A stretch of DNA of 64,000 nucleotides from Niabella soli DSM 19437 (GTDB lineage: Bacteria; Bacteroidota; Bacteroidia; Chitinophagales; Chitinophagaceae), in assembly GCF_000243115.2 (NCBI RefSeq), contig NZ_CP007035.1, positions 2,108,001-2,172,000 on the forward strand, read 5' to 3'. Under the pieces are notes generated by a model. The model saw only the letters and a list, made by a program, of their open reading frames with translations. It was not told the DNA's origin and did not search any database. The translations under genes were made by a program, and so were the position numbers. Shown here in pieces: positions 52,501 to 61,194 of the stretch. Within the stretch, counting starts at the first letter, position 1; each line of letters begins with the position of its first letter.

Positions 52501-52733
52501 ATATTTTTAATCCCGTTTACATATAAAAACTGATCCTGCATACGGGTGGCAAAAAAACCTTCCATCTGCTGGGGGCTCATACCTCCATAGGATTCGATAA
52601 CATAGATGGTGGGCAAATTCAGTTTGGGAAAAATATCAATGGGTATGGATCGTATGGCCATTATTGAAAACAGCAACAGCCCTGCAAACAGGACGATCAC
52701 CGTTACAGGTCTTTTTAGTGCAGCCTTTATCAT
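49503..52733 (-). CDS. RND efflux permease
   Basis: A 1,076-residue inner-membrane proton-driven pump with 12 transmembrane helices and two large periplasmic loops. RPVTVIVLFAGLLLFSIMAI opens TM1, GLMVLLFLRDWRSSLVVIIT is near TM2/3, and TM4 is LALAIGILVDQATVTIEN. In AcrB-type pumps the TM4 pair is Asp-Asp; here it is Asp-Gln. The cytosolic loop between the two halves carries several His (KFQYHHNKEHAHAGL) and Glu/His-rich blocks. Its ATG overlaps the TolC gene stop (TAATG). Substrate class is undecided (drug or metal). Confidence 0.92.
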   Translation of the reverse strand: MIKAALKRPVTVIVLFAGLLLFSIMAIRSIPIDIFPKLNLPTIYVIESYGGMSPQQMEGFFATRMQDQFLYVNGIKNIESKNIQGLTLIKLSFYEGTNMAEASAQVALQVNRASKFFPPGALPPQVIRFDASSLPVGELVFSSKTKSLKEIYDLAVTRVRPMFATIPGLSAPPPFGANSRSIVVNVDPGKLRQYNVSPDQIVAAITKNNAMSPSGNLRVDSLMYVTTVNTLENNVEAFQKIPVITNGTNTVFMNQVATVSDAADVTVDYALINGKRSVYIPVVKTADASTWSVVQTLKKTIPEMKSLLPDDMDISYAFDQSVFVMNSVKSLMTEGALGALLTGLMVLLFLRDWRSSLVVIITIPVSVLGAVLFLNMMGQTVNIMTLSGLALAIGILVDQATVTIENIHQHLEMGKPKRQAILDACVEISFPLLLILLCILAVFAPSFVMSGVPKAMFLPLSLSIGFAMIVSYVAAQTLVPVISNWLLKAEKFQYHHNKEHAHAGLALDAAENRQVTLHEQEDEAHPEENSFFERIKIKFQKRIGKAMPKRKKIVWIYLAGTLLVVGLCFSVIGKDLLPKTNNGELQVRIKEPDGTRLEKTERTVKAILALIDSTTGGNVAISSAYVGLIPSSYGTSNLYVFNSGTHEAVLQLNLNEDYKTDLDDLKDKLRKVIEKDYPEVHISFEPIELTEKIMAQGASTPIEVRVAGKNFDNIKKYSEQLVDKLKQVSFLRDVAIVQPLHFPTVQINIDRLTLAQMGLSINDVSRSITDATSSSRFTEKIQWLDPKVAYTYQVQVEVPEYLMNSLEQLKSIPLIHGQSRPVLSDIATFSVVPLPGEYDRSGPRRFLTVSANIYKKDLGSAADAVNKAIKEMGTPPKGLVAEIKGMSSLLTETLSSLQNGLLVAIVVILLLLTANFQSFRLAVATLSTVPSVLMGAMLLLLATGATLNLQSYMGIIMSVGVSVANAILIVTNAESLRHEYHDPYKAATMAASIRMRPILMTSFAMIAGMIPMASGLGEAGDQSAPLGRAVIGGIIASTIAALYIVPLVYAWLQEKVSYQTPSLLPEDEVVFGQSEV

Positions 52734-54139
52734 TAGTATTCCAGGTTTAAGGATTGAATAAATTGATCGAGCGTACCGGTTGCCACGGCCTTGTTCAGCA
52801 ATGCCAGGTACCAATCGGTATTGGACTCTATATAATCGATCTGTGAACGGTACAATACAAATGAAGCATTGGTGAGATCGATAAGCGAGATCAATCCTGC
52901 TTTATATTGTGCCATTTTCTGACGGTAGACCACTTGCGCAGAGCCGAGTTGTACCGGTATTTGCTTTAAATTGGCCCGCGCTGTTTGCAGCTCATTATCG
53001 GCCTGCAGGGTTTGCGATTGCAATGCCTGGCGCTCCTGCTCCCATTCCTGGTTGCTGGCTTCCGTTGCGTACCGGTTTTCCGACAGGCGGTCTTTTTTAT
53101 AGATCCCGTTCAGGAAATTATACGTCAGCGCAATACCGGCCAGGTAATTGTAGCGCTGATAACCCAGCCCTGTTGCCAGCGGCTGATAATCGTTACTGTA
53201 TTGAATGGACGATCCGCGCGCCCAGGCGCTTGCCATCAGGTGCAGCCGTGGTAAAAAGCTTTTGCGGATCAGGGCCTCATTTACCCGGAAGCTGTTGGTG
53301 CGCATCTGGTAATATTCCAGCACTGGGTTATGAATAGAGTCGATGGGAAAATTCATCACCGGTGGCACCGGATGCAGGTGCCCGTAAAAAGAAGTATCAA
53401 CGTTGATCTGCTGTGCCGGGAGCCCGGTTAAAAAAGCCAACTGCTCCTTATACTGATTGATGATGCCCAGCGTTTGATTGTAACCAATGTTTGCTTTTGA
53501 CAACTCCGCATTGGCCATTGAGGAATCGGCGCCGGCGATCAGCCCGCTACCACTCAATGCATATATTACTTTATAAATACTGGTATACCGGTCTATATTC
53601 TGCTGATCGGTGGTTAGCTTAATTTCATATTTCAACAGGTTCAGGTAAAGCAGCACCAGCTTTGCTTTCACGGTATAAAGGTCTTTGGAAAGATCGGCCT
53701 GGTTCAACTGAATATCCGACTGCGCCGCATTTATTTTCGCCTGGTTCAGTCCAAAGTTCACCAGACTGTAATCACCTGAAACCACCGCAATATTGCCGGT
53801 GGCGGCCTGCATATTATTAGCCGCTGTAATACCGCCGGATGCAGAAGGAATTAATCCCATACTAAACAATGCACCTGAAAGGGAATTGTCTGTACCAATA
53901 TTTACTTCATCGGCCCCGGCAATAACCGGGAGAAAAGAATGTTTAGTGGCTGTAAACCTTGCCTGTGCTGCATTTACCAGGGCCTGTTTTTGTTTCAACA
54001 GGGGAAGATTGGTTTTAGAAGCAGCGATCAGGTCCAGTAAAGTAAGGTGTGTTTGCGCCGATGCGGAACCGCCCCCCCATAAAAGAAGCAGGCCCATACC
54101 CATTAGCGCAAAGCACCTTCTTTGTAAGAAAGTACTCAT
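52733..54139 (-). CDS. TolC-family outer-membrane efflux channel
   Basis: A 468-residue protein with a signal peptide (about 1-28, ending SASAQ) and two OEP repeats of coiled-coil type (LLDLIAASKTNLPLLKQKQA, then VYRQKMAQYKAGLISLIDLT near residue 407). It forms the channel through the outer membrane for the RND pump. Its stop overlaps the permease start as TAATG, giving translational coupling. Confidence 0.92.
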   Translation of the reverse strand: MSTFLQRRCFALMGMGLLLLWGGGSASAQTHLTLLDLIAASKTNLPLLKQKQALVNAAQARFTATKHSFLPVIAGADEVNIGTDNSLSGALFSMGLIPSASGGITAANNMQAATGNIAVVSGDYSLVNFGLNQAKINAAQSDIQLNQADLSKDLYTVKAKLVLLYLNLLKYEIKLTTDQQNIDRYTSIYKVIYALSGSGLIAGADSSMANAELSKANIGYNQTLGIINQYKEQLAFLTGLPAQQINVDTSFYGHLHPVPPVMNFPIDSIHNPVLEYYQMRTNSFRVNEALIRKSFLPRLHLMASAWARGSSIQYSNDYQPLATGLGYQRYNYLAGIALTYNFLNGIYKKDRLSENRYATEASNQEWEQERQALQSQTLQADNELQTARANLKQIPVQLGSAQVVYRQKMAQYKAGLISLIDLTNASFVLYRSQIDYIESNTDWYLALLNKAVATGTLDQFIQSLNLEY

Positions 54140-54166
54140 GTAAAAATCTTTAGTTAAAAGAAAAAA

Positions 54167-54553
54167 TTAGACTTGAAAAAAGGGCGCCATTGCAGGAGGG
54201 CCCCGTAGCGCGGAGCAATAATAGGTAGTGGTATAAAGCGCGATCGCAGAGCGATCATATTGCTTCCTGACAACAAAAAAAGTAATAGCAATTAGAAATA
54301 TAAACGCCGCAATGATCAATGCCGGCTGTAGCTCAAAGCGCTTATTTAATTGCTTGGTAGTATGGGAATGACTATGAGCAGTGGTAACCGTTTTGGCTTT
54401 TGTGTTGGAAGTAACCTGGTGCGCAGACGGCCACTGGTATTCCCGGGCGCTGATGCTTCGGGCGTGAAACTGAACAAAAAAGAAACAGGCATAGAGCATT
54501 AGTAATAATGCCCTGAAAAGAATATCTGCAGTCCTGTTCGCTCTTATTCTCAT
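54167..54553 (-). CDS. His-rich membrane protein with RGPP tail, first gene of efflux operon
   Basis: A 128-residue protein with two hydrophobic stretches (LFRALLLMLYACFFFVQFHA, about 12-31, and ALIIAAFIFLIAITFFVV, about 78-95). Between them is a polar loop with TTAHSHSHTTKQ. The C-terminus reads SALRGPPAMAPFF. A short membrane protein ending in a RGPP/RAPP motif recurs at the head of metal-type efflux loci in several bacterial groups, which points to metal (Cu/Zn) linkage. That link is recalled from general family patterns; I cannot name a domain. It is 27 bp before the TolC gene. Confidence 0.65.
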   Translation of the reverse strand: MRIRANRTADILFRALLLMLYACFFFVQFHARSISAREYQWPSAHQVTSNTKAKTVTTAHSHSHTTKQLNKRFELQPALIIAAFIFLIAITFFVVRKQYDRSAIALYTTTYYCSALRGPPAMAPFFQV

Positions 54554-54721
54554 CTATAATGAAAATTCCGGGCAAAGTTAAAGGATTATAAAGCGCGTTT
54601 TTTCTTTATTCGATACCGCTCCTCCTTTTTTAGAATAATTTTAAAGGATTATGACAAAAGCTAAAAATGATTTAATAACAATTGTTCGTTTATCCTCTTT
54701 AAGATGTCGGGTCGGTTTCTA

Positions 54722-55084
54722 TTATTTTTTTGTGTGTATCTTTTCCAAAACCGCTTTTAAAACAACGGCCTGGTTGTGTACCTCATCCTTTGCACCATAC
54801 AAAAGCGTGATTAGCTTATTTGCCTTGTGTTCCTGCACAAAGGCGTCCACAGCGCTGTTAGCCTGCAATTCCTCCCGGTATTTTTTCTGAAACGCCGCCC
54901 ATTTTTGCGGATCATGATCAAACCATTTCCGCAATGCACCGGATGGCGCGAGTTCTTTTGCCCACTCATCGATGTCCGCGGTAGCCTTCTTTACCCCGCG
55001 CGGCCATAACCGGTCTACCAACACCCGGTACCCGTCTGAAGGATCCGCTGGCTCGTAAATGCGTTTCAATTGGATTTTGGGCAT
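54722..55084 (-). CDS. DUF488 family protein
   Basis: 120 residues, entirely DUF488: KIQLKRIYEPADPSDGYRVL, VDRLWPRGVKKATADIDEWA, and WFDHDPQKWAAFQKKYREEL. Members have a small alpha/beta fold with no settled function. It is a single gene between the efflux operon and smc, closed by a repeat island. Confidence 0.9.
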   Translation of the reverse strand: MPKIQLKRIYEPADPSDGYRVLVDRLWPRGVKKATADIDEWAKELAPSGALRKWFDHDPQKWAAFQKKYREELQANSAVDAFVQEHKANKLITLLYGAKDEVHNQAVVLKAVLEKIHTKK

Positions 55085-55146
55085 GAGGTTACTTTATTCC
55101 CCTAAAGTTACTAAAAAAATGGCAAGGCTTCTATTGTGCACTTATA

Positions 55147-55213
55147 GGGGCCGGCTTCAGTACTACTATCGGCTTTACTTGTTCCGATAGCAATCGGAAC
55201 ACTCTTCAACTTC
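55147..55213. repeat. Intergenic repeat shared with 23905-23965, copy 2
   Basis: The order is GGGGCCGGCTTCAGTACTAC, TATCGGCTTTACTTGT, a GTTCCGATAGCAATCGGAAC hairpin, and ACTCTTCAACTTC. The other copy lies just upstream of the NT5C-family gene and lacks the hairpin. Confidence 0.5.
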
Positions 55214-55340
55214 AGTGCAGCTATCAGCATTATTGCGTGCAACAAAAAAAGATTATCTCAAAAAGACAAGCACAATTGTCTTTTCTTGTAAAATGATTTA
55301 GATGTATCCGGCCTGTGGTTTCAAAACTTTCTTTGTAAAT

Positions 55341-55393
55341 ATCGCCCGAGCGATAGAATAATGCTGCGAGGCGAAGGACGCCTCGCAGAGCGG
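55341..55393. repeat. Double-hairpin repeat, copy 2
   Basis: ATCGCCCGAGCGAT then CTGCGAGGCGAAGGACGCCT and CGCAGAGCGG. It matches 10208-10260 in order and in end sequences; the second loop is more GC-rich. It ends 37 bp from the smc stop codon. Confidence 0.55.
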
Positions 55394-55429
55394 TTCAACA
55401 GGTGGCAGCATAAAAAGAATATTATAAAA

Positions 55430-58400
55430 TTAATTCTGCGCCGCCGCCAGGCTTCTGAAGTCCACACTTACCAGTTTACTTACGCCGGGTTCCTGCATGG
55501 TTACCCCATAAATAACATCCACCGTGCTCATAGTGGTTTTGTTGTGGGTAACGATGATGAACTGCGAGTTGTCACTGAACTGGCGGATCATGTTGGTGAA
55601 CTTGCCCACATTGGCATCATCCAGTGGCGCGTCAACCTCATCCAGGATACAGAAGGGTGCCGGTTTAATCAGATAGATCGCAAATAATAAGGCGGTGGCG
55701 GTCAGGGTCCGCTCTCCCCCGCTCAACTGCGTTAACGATGTGGGCCGTTTTCCTTTAGGCTTGGCAACAACGTCAATGCCGGTCTCAGCAAGGTTTTCAG
55801 GGTTTTCCAACACCAGGTCGCACTGATCATCCTCGGTAAACAGGGATTTAAATACCTGCATAAAATTCTCCCGCACCTGGTTGAAGGTGTCCAGGAATTT
55901 TTGGTTGGCGGTGGCTTCTACTTCTTCAATGGTTTTCAGCAGACTTTCCTTCGCTGTTACCAGGTCACTTTTTTGCTCCACGATAAACTCATACCGTTTC
56001 TTCATTTCGGTAAATGCTTCTATCGCGGTTGGATTTACCTCGCCCAGGTTCTCCAGGCGTTTCTTCATACGGTCTGCTTTTTCCTGTAGTTCTTCCGTTG
56101 CTGTTTCCGTGTTACGCGGATCATCCAGAATATCTTCGATCTGGATCTTAAACTCCACATTCAAACGCTCCCGCGTTCCTGCCAGTTGCAGTTTAAGATC
56201 ATTTAGTTTGTCTTTAATGGCCGCCAGCAAATGCTCTACCTGTTCTTTTTCCCTGATCTTATGGCGCAGTTCACTTTCCTTTTCGTTCAGCAGGTTGCGC
56301 ATATTATAGTAGGTCTGGTCTGCCTCGTTCAATATTTGCTGATCCCGTTCCCGGTTGTGGATCAGTTCCAGCAGGGCCTGTTCTATTTCTTTTAGCGCGT
56401 TGCCGGAATTCACGATATCGCTGCCGGTATCGGAAAGTTGAACGGTACTTTGTTCAATCTGGCGCTTCAGTTCTTCCAGTTGGTTGGATTTGAATGCTAA
56501 TTCCTGCTTCAACGCCGTTACCTTACTTTGCTGGCGGGTAACATTCAGGTTAAACTCATTAAATTCGGCAGAGGCCTGCTGATACTGGCTTTCCGCTTGC
56601 TTAAAGGCAGCTTCCGCCTCCGCCAGCTTATTGGCGTTCAACTGCAATAGTTCATTAAATTCGGCCAACGACTGGCGTACCCCCGCTACGGAGCTTTGCG
56701 TATGCTGCAATTGGACCAACAATTCTTCCATCCGGTTCCGGGCGGTGCTTTGCTGGCTCTGAATATTTTCGGATCGGTTTTGCAGCGCAAAAACCATATT
56801 CGTCAGTTCCTGTATTTCTTTCTGCGTTTCTTTAATGGCATTTTCGCGCAGGTCTTCATTAAATGCGATCACTTCGTTATGCCTTGTCTGGATCTGTGCA
56901 CGTAATTCATGCACCACTTCGTCCTGCTTTGCAATATCTCCCTGCAATTTTTCCAGGTTCTTTACCCTCCCGATCTTCTTACCCTCAATGAGTCCCACGC
57001 TGCCTCCGGTAAGCGTAAATTTACCCTTTACAAACTTACCTTGCTTTTCAATCACCACCGATCCGTTGCTGTTTTCCAGGGCTTCTTCTCCTTCCGCAAT
57101 AAATACATTGCCCAGCAGATGCTCCGCCAGTTTGCGGTACTTTCCTTCTACCTCGATCACTTCCAATGCAGGAGTAGCGCCCTGTAAGCTGTGTCCATTC
57201 CCATTTCCGGCAGCTTCCTCAATTTTATTCAAAAGGAAAAAGTTAGCCTTCCCTTTTTTCTGATCGCTTAACAAATGAACCGCCTGTAATCCCTGTTGCA
57301 GGTTGTCGATGACATAATAGTTCAGGTAAGGTTCCAATACATTTTCCAGCGCCGTACGGTATTCTTCCTTTACATAAAGGATATCAGAAAGGATCGGCGC
57401 CTGGGTATTCCATTCTTTATTATTGTGTAAGAACTTAACACTCTCCGGGTAGCCTTCCATCGAGTCGATCATACTTTTTAGCAGGTCGTGCTCATTACGT
57501 TTGGCATCCAGTATACGGGTTTCATCCGCCAGTTGATTGCGCAATTCTTCTACGATACCCTGGGTTTGTAAGATCTGTTCTTTTGTATGATCATGATGCG
57601 CCTGCAGTTGTTCCAGCGACTCCTTCTTTTCTTCCAGTTCCTGCTCTTTTTGCCGGCGGTCCGTTTCTATTTTTTGCAGTTGCTCTTCCCGCTGTGCTGA
57701 ATCATCCTCTATCTGCGTAAGGGTACGTTGCAGGTTTTGAATAGAAGTATCGGCTACCGCTACTTTCTTCTCGGCTTCAAATTGTTCGCGCTGTACCTGC
57801 TGGTATTCCACACGCAACCCGTCCATACTTCCGCGTTGCTCATCCAGCACATTGCGTTTCACCGTTACTTCGTCGCGAAAGTTTTCCAGTTGCTCTGTCA
57901 GCCCTTCATAAGCGCCTTCTTCTTCAGCCACCTGCGACTGGGTAAAGGCGATGCTTTCCTCGATGCCTTTTAACTGCGCATCGGATTTTGCGAGGAACTC
58001 CTGCAAACCGGTTTCTTTTTCTTTCAAATATTGCAAACGCTGCACTGCCAGGTTCTTGTCGCCTTCTTTCGTACGCACCTGTTGCACCAATTCATTATAA
58101 GCCGCCTGCATACTTTGCAGGGCGCGCTCTTTTTCAATAAACACCAGCTTTTCCTGCTCAATATTGGATTCGCCTGTAGCAATCGCTGCTTCCAGTTGCA
58201 CTACTTTATCGGTTTCCGTCTGCTGCTGTTCGTTTAATTCTTTGTAGGTAAGATTAAATCCCTCCAGGGCGGCTTTAGCCAGTTCAATACTTACCTCGCG
58301 GTATTCTTTTTTTATCTCGTGGTATTTCTCTGCCTTTTTCGCCTGGCTCTCCAGCGCTTTTAACTGGTTATTGATCTCAAACAGGAGATCCTCAATACGG

Positions 58401-58966
58401 TTTAAGTCTTGTTCGGTAGCGTCCAGTTTCTGGCGGGCTTCTTTTTTACGCGTTTTATAGATGGAAATACCCGCAGCCTGCTCCAACATCCGCCGGCGGC
58501 TATTATCCTTGTCTTTGATGAGGTCGTCCACCATATCCAATGCAATGATGGCATAAGAATCGGTGCTTACCCCTGTATCCATGAAAAGATTCTGGATATC
58601 TTTCAGGCGGCATTGCACGTCATTCAGGCGGTATTCACTCTCCCCGCTTTTGTAAAATTTGCGGGTGATCCGTACGGTACTAAATTCAGTAGGCAACAGG
58701 TTTTTGGTATTTTCAAACGTAAGGCTTACTTCTGCCAGGCCGCTGGCCGACCGGGTTTTCGAACCATTAAACACCAGAGAATCAAGGTTTTCGCTTCTTA
58801 AATTGCTGATCTTTTGCTCACCGATCACCCAGCGGATGCTATCCACAATATTGGATTTTCCGCAGCCGTTCGGTCCCACAATGCCGGTAATATTATCATC
58901 AAAATTGACGATCGTTTTATCGGCGAAACTTTTAAATCCTTTTATTTCCAGACTTTTTAAACGCAC
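55430..58966 (-). CDS. smc: Chromosome segregation SMC protein
   Basis: A 1,178-residue SMC ATPase, full length for the family. Walker A is GPNGCGKSNIVDSIRWVIGE (31-50). Two long coiled-coil arms flank a hinge (about 510-670) that includes SMIDSMEGYPESVKFLHNN. The C-terminal head has the ABC signature QLSGGERTLTATALLFAIYL and Walker B CILDEVDAPLDDANV. It compacts and segregates the chromosome with ScpAB. The start codon is GTG at 58966. A cluster of DnaA-box-like sequences lies 80-110 bp upstream. Confidence 0.96.
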   Translation of the reverse strand: MRLKSLEIKGFKSFADKTIVNFDDNITGIVGPNGCGKSNIVDSIRWVIGEQKISNLRSENLDSLVFNGSKTRSASGLAEVSLTFENTKNLLPTEFSTVRITRKFYKSGESEYRLNDVQCRLKDIQNLFMDTGVSTDSYAIIALDMVDDLIKDKDNSRRRMLEQAAGISIYKTRKKEARQKLDATEQDLNRIEDLLFEINNQLKALESQAKKAEKYHEIKKEYREVSIELAKAALEGFNLTYKELNEQQQTETDKVVQLEAAIATGESNIEQEKLVFIEKERALQSMQAAYNELVQQVRTKEGDKNLAVQRLQYLKEKETGLQEFLAKSDAQLKGIEESIAFTQSQVAEEEGAYEGLTEQLENFRDEVTVKRNVLDEQRGSMDGLRVEYQQVQREQFEAEKKVAVADTSIQNLQRTLTQIEDDSAQREEQLQKIETDRRQKEQELEEKKESLEQLQAHHDHTKEQILQTQGIVEELRNQLADETRILDAKRNEHDLLKSMIDSMEGYPESVKFLHNNKEWNTQAPILSDILYVKEEYRTALENVLEPYLNYYVIDNLQQGLQAVHLLSDQKKGKANFFLLNKIEEAAGNGNGHSLQGATPALEVIEVEGKYRKLAEHLLGNVFIAEGEEALENSNGSVVIEKQGKFVKGKFTLTGGSVGLIEGKKIGRVKNLEKLQGDIAKQDEVVHELRAQIQTRHNEVIAFNEDLRENAIKETQKEIQELTNMVFALQNRSENIQSQQSTARNRMEELLVQLQHTQSSVAGVRQSLAEFNELLQLNANKLAEAEAAFKQAESQYQQASAEFNEFNLNVTRQQSKVTALKQELAFKSNQLEELKRQIEQSTVQLSDTGSDIVNSGNALKEIEQALLELIHNRERDQQILNEADQTYYNMRNLLNEKESELRHKIREKEQVEHLLAAIKDKLNDLKLQLAGTRERLNVEFKIQIEDILDDPRNTETATEELQEKADRMKKRLENLGEVNPTAIEAFTEMKKRYEFIVEQKSDLVTAKESLLKTIEEVEATANQKFLDTFNQVRENFMQVFKSLFTEDDQCDLVLENPENLAETGIDVVAKPKGKRPTSLTQLSGGERTLTATALLFAIYLIKPAPFCILDEVDAPLDDANVGKFTNMIRQFSDNSQFIIVTHNKTTMSTVDVIYGVTMQEPGVSKLVSVDFRSLAAAQN

Positions 58967-59419
58967 AATGTTCCTAATTTAATGTACTGGCGAAAATAAC
59001 GGTTCCCGATACAAAACAGAAGCCTGTTTATGCACACCAAGCGTGGAAAAGAGTCGCAAAATGTGGAAAAGAGGTGGATAACCCAAAGGAGCTGTTTCGG
59101 GTTATGGGTTAAAGATTCAAAGCTTAACGCGAAACGCATAATGCTAAACGCCAGGTACCTGATCCTAGTTTCCCGTTTCTCGTTTGACATTTAACGAAAG
59201 ACCTTAAGTTTTCAGAATAATACATCTCATTTGAAAATATATGATGGCTGATTTCTGATCTGCGATTTGAATGGCAGATCAACAACCAAACCCAGGCTGC
59301 AATATTCGTCAGACGTGAGACGACAAACAACAGCCCGTATCCCGCATTAAGCCTTAAGCGTTCTGCATTAAGCGACAAGCGTCAGATAAGAAACATCAAA
59401 CCCAAAATGCTCTGTTGTT
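58967..59419. other. Spacer upstream of smc
   Basis: 453 bp. It holds CGTGGAAAA (59042-59050), TGTGGAAAA (59062-59070) and GGTGGATAA (59073-59081), all near the DnaA box TGTGGATAA, and word-like repeats at 59110-59200 (TTAACGCGAAACGCATAATG) and 59310-59400 (GCATTAAGCCTTAAGCG). No gene. Confidence 0.45.
59310..59400. repeat. Word-like degenerate repeats between sugar isomerase and smc
   Basis: GTCAGACGTGAGACGAC, CGCATTAAGCCTTAAGCG and TCTGCATTAAGCGACAAGCG follow in order. A similar series lies at 59110-59200 in the same spacer. Confidence 0.45.
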
Positions 59420-60337
59420 CTAGTACCCCCACTTATGCATCGCCTGCAGGTCCTGTTTAGCCGCCTCCAGCGGAGTGAGGTCCTGGTAAGATTCCTGCTC
59501 AATGATAAAATATTTAGTGCCGCCTTTTGCCGCAGCAACCCGGAGCACTTCCTGTATGCCTACAATACCTTTACCCAAAACAGTGCTATCGTACCCATCG
59601 TTCATCTCGCCTTTGCCGGGACTTTTTATTTCATCCTTTACGTGTAATAATTCGAAACGACCGGGATATTTGTTCAGTATATTCAACGCACGACCACCGA
59701 CCCCATACATATTGCCGGTGTCTAACTGTTGCGCCACCAGAGAAGGATCTGTGTGTTTCAAAATAAGATCGTAAACGGTTGACCCGTTCAACACCGCCGT
59801 AAACTCAAAATTGTGATTATGGTATCCGAATTTCATGCCGGACTTTTTACACAGGGCGCCGCAGCGGTTAAATACGTCCAGCCATTTTAGTAACCCATCA
59901 TAATCCTTGCGCAGGTTCTCATCCAGCCAGGGGCTGATCACAAAACGTTGTTCCATGACAGCGGCGTCTGCTATTGTTTGTTTCCAGGCATCCGTAAAAT
60001 CTTTTTTAGCCTCATCCCAATGCTTCCCGTTCAGCACTGTGTGGCCGCTGGGCATTTTTAACCCCAGGTCATCCAATATTTTTTTAAACTCCTTTGCAGG
60101 ATAGCCATAAAATTTCCCATCGCTATACCCGGCATGCTCCACATACTTATAACCAAATCCTGCTAATTTTTTCAAGGTTTCCAACGGCGCACTGCGCATA
60201 TCTGCACGAACCGAATACAATTGCAACCCGGTGATCTTTTCTTTTGCTGCGGCTGCGAAAACCCCTTTTGAAAGCAGTGCTGTACCTGCCACCGCTAAAG
60301 TACTTTTCTTAATAAAATTTCTTCTGGATGTTTGCAT
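59420..60337 (-). CDS. Exported sugar phosphate isomerase/epimerase
   Basis: A 305-residue TIM-barrel (AP endonuclease family 2/xylose-isomerase-like) protein. The N-terminus has a twin-arginine signal, QTSRRNFIKKSTLAVAGTA. Metal-site residues lie in GYHNHNFEF (about 167-175), LDTGNMYG and HVKDEI. Proteins of this type are probably periplasmic and act on sugars. I start it at the ATG at 60337 because it begins the Tat signal. It is a single gene. Confidence 0.9.
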   Translation of the reverse strand: MQTSRRNFIKKSTLAVAGTALLSKGVFAAAAKEKITGLQLYSVRADMRSAPLETLKKLAGFGYKYVEHAGYSDGKFYGYPAKEFKKILDDLGLKMPSGHTVLNGKHWDEAKKDFTDAWKQTIADAAVMEQRFVISPWLDENLRKDYDGLLKWLDVFNRCGALCKKSGMKFGYHNHNFEFTAVLNGSTVYDLILKHTDPSLVAQQLDTGNMYGVGGRALNILNKYPGRFELLHVKDEIKSPGKGEMNDGYDSTVLGKGIVGIQEVLRVAAAKGGTKYFIIEQESYQDLTPLEAAKQDLQAMHKWGY

Positions 60338-60575
60338 ATGACAAAATTGTTCCGGCAATTTAACGATTTTGAGTGAGGTAGGAGAACAATTAGAGCGAAT
60401 ACGTAAAATAAACACCGCCACGAATGCACGAATGAATCTTTCAGGCAGTTATGGCGCTGACTTAACAACAAAACCACAGTGGGCCCGGACGGAGGTTTAG
60501 CAAAGAGTTAATCAAAGCATCTTCTCCGTTTTCTCTATGGTTTAAAATGGCTCTTGAGACAACTAACAATATTGT

Positions 60576-61139
60576 TCATACTCTTAACAGGCCGCGAAAT
60601 CCTCTTGCTGCGTAATAAGATTCTGCGCCGTTATGATACAGGAAAACCGTGTCGTAGCGGCGATCACAAAAAAGCGCGCCGCCCAACTTTCTGATACCTG
60701 GAGGTGTTTGCACCCAGCTTGATGTTTTCATATCAAATTTCCCCAATTGCTGCAGCTTCCGGTATTGTTCTTCGGTTAAAAGTTCAATGCCCATTTCGGC
60801 TGCCAGCTCTCTGGCGCTATTGGCGGGCTTATGTTCTTTTCTTGATGCCAGGGCCTCCAGATCATAACAAAGACTTCTGCGCTCTTTGGGACTTTCGGCG
60901 GAGCAATCATAAAAAATACAGGCGCCTGTTTTCTTGTCGAAGTCCACCACGTCGGGTTCTCCCCCGGTGCGCTCCATTTCGTTCAACGACCATAATTTTG
61001 CAGGATGCGCTTCCAACCGTGTCTGCACATCGGCCCATTTCACGCCCTTATGACGGGTGCTGTTTTTATTAAACCGATCTTTCAGCAAGCTCAATAAGGC
61101 TGACTGTTGCTGCGCTGATATGCTTTTTTTATTGTTCAT
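60576..61139 (-). CDS. DUF4256 domain-containing protein
   Basis: 187 residues, all of DUF4256: LEAHPAKLWSLNEMERTGGE, EPDVVDFDKKTGACIFYDCS, RRSLCYDLEALASRKE, and the end CDRRYDTVFLYHNGAESYY. Function unknown. Downstream of the YdeI-like gene (55-bp gap), it may be part of the long minus-strand run that starts at 63015. Confidence 0.9.
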   Translation of the reverse strand: MNNKKSISAQQQSALLSLLKDRFNKNSTRHKGVKWADVQTRLEAHPAKLWSLNEMERTGGEPDVVDFDKKTGACIFYDCSAESPKERRSLCYDLEALASRKEHKPANSARELAAEMGIELLTEEQYRKLQQLGKFDMKTSSWVQTPPGIRKLGGALFCDRRYDTVFLYHNGAESYYAARGFRGLLRV

Positions 61140-61194
61140 GTGCTTCTATTCGTTTTAAATAATTTTCCGGTTTTTTCATATTCCCCGGAGGCCC

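Larger units (their letters stand above)
55085..55429. other. Intergenic repeat region upstream of DUF488
   Basis: 345 bp between the DUF488 gene and smc. It contains the GGGGCCGGCTTCAG repeat (55147-55213) with a CCGATAGCAATCGG hairpin, and the double-hairpin repeat (55341-55393) close behind the smc stop codon. The rest is AT-rich and unremarkable. Confidence 0.5.
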
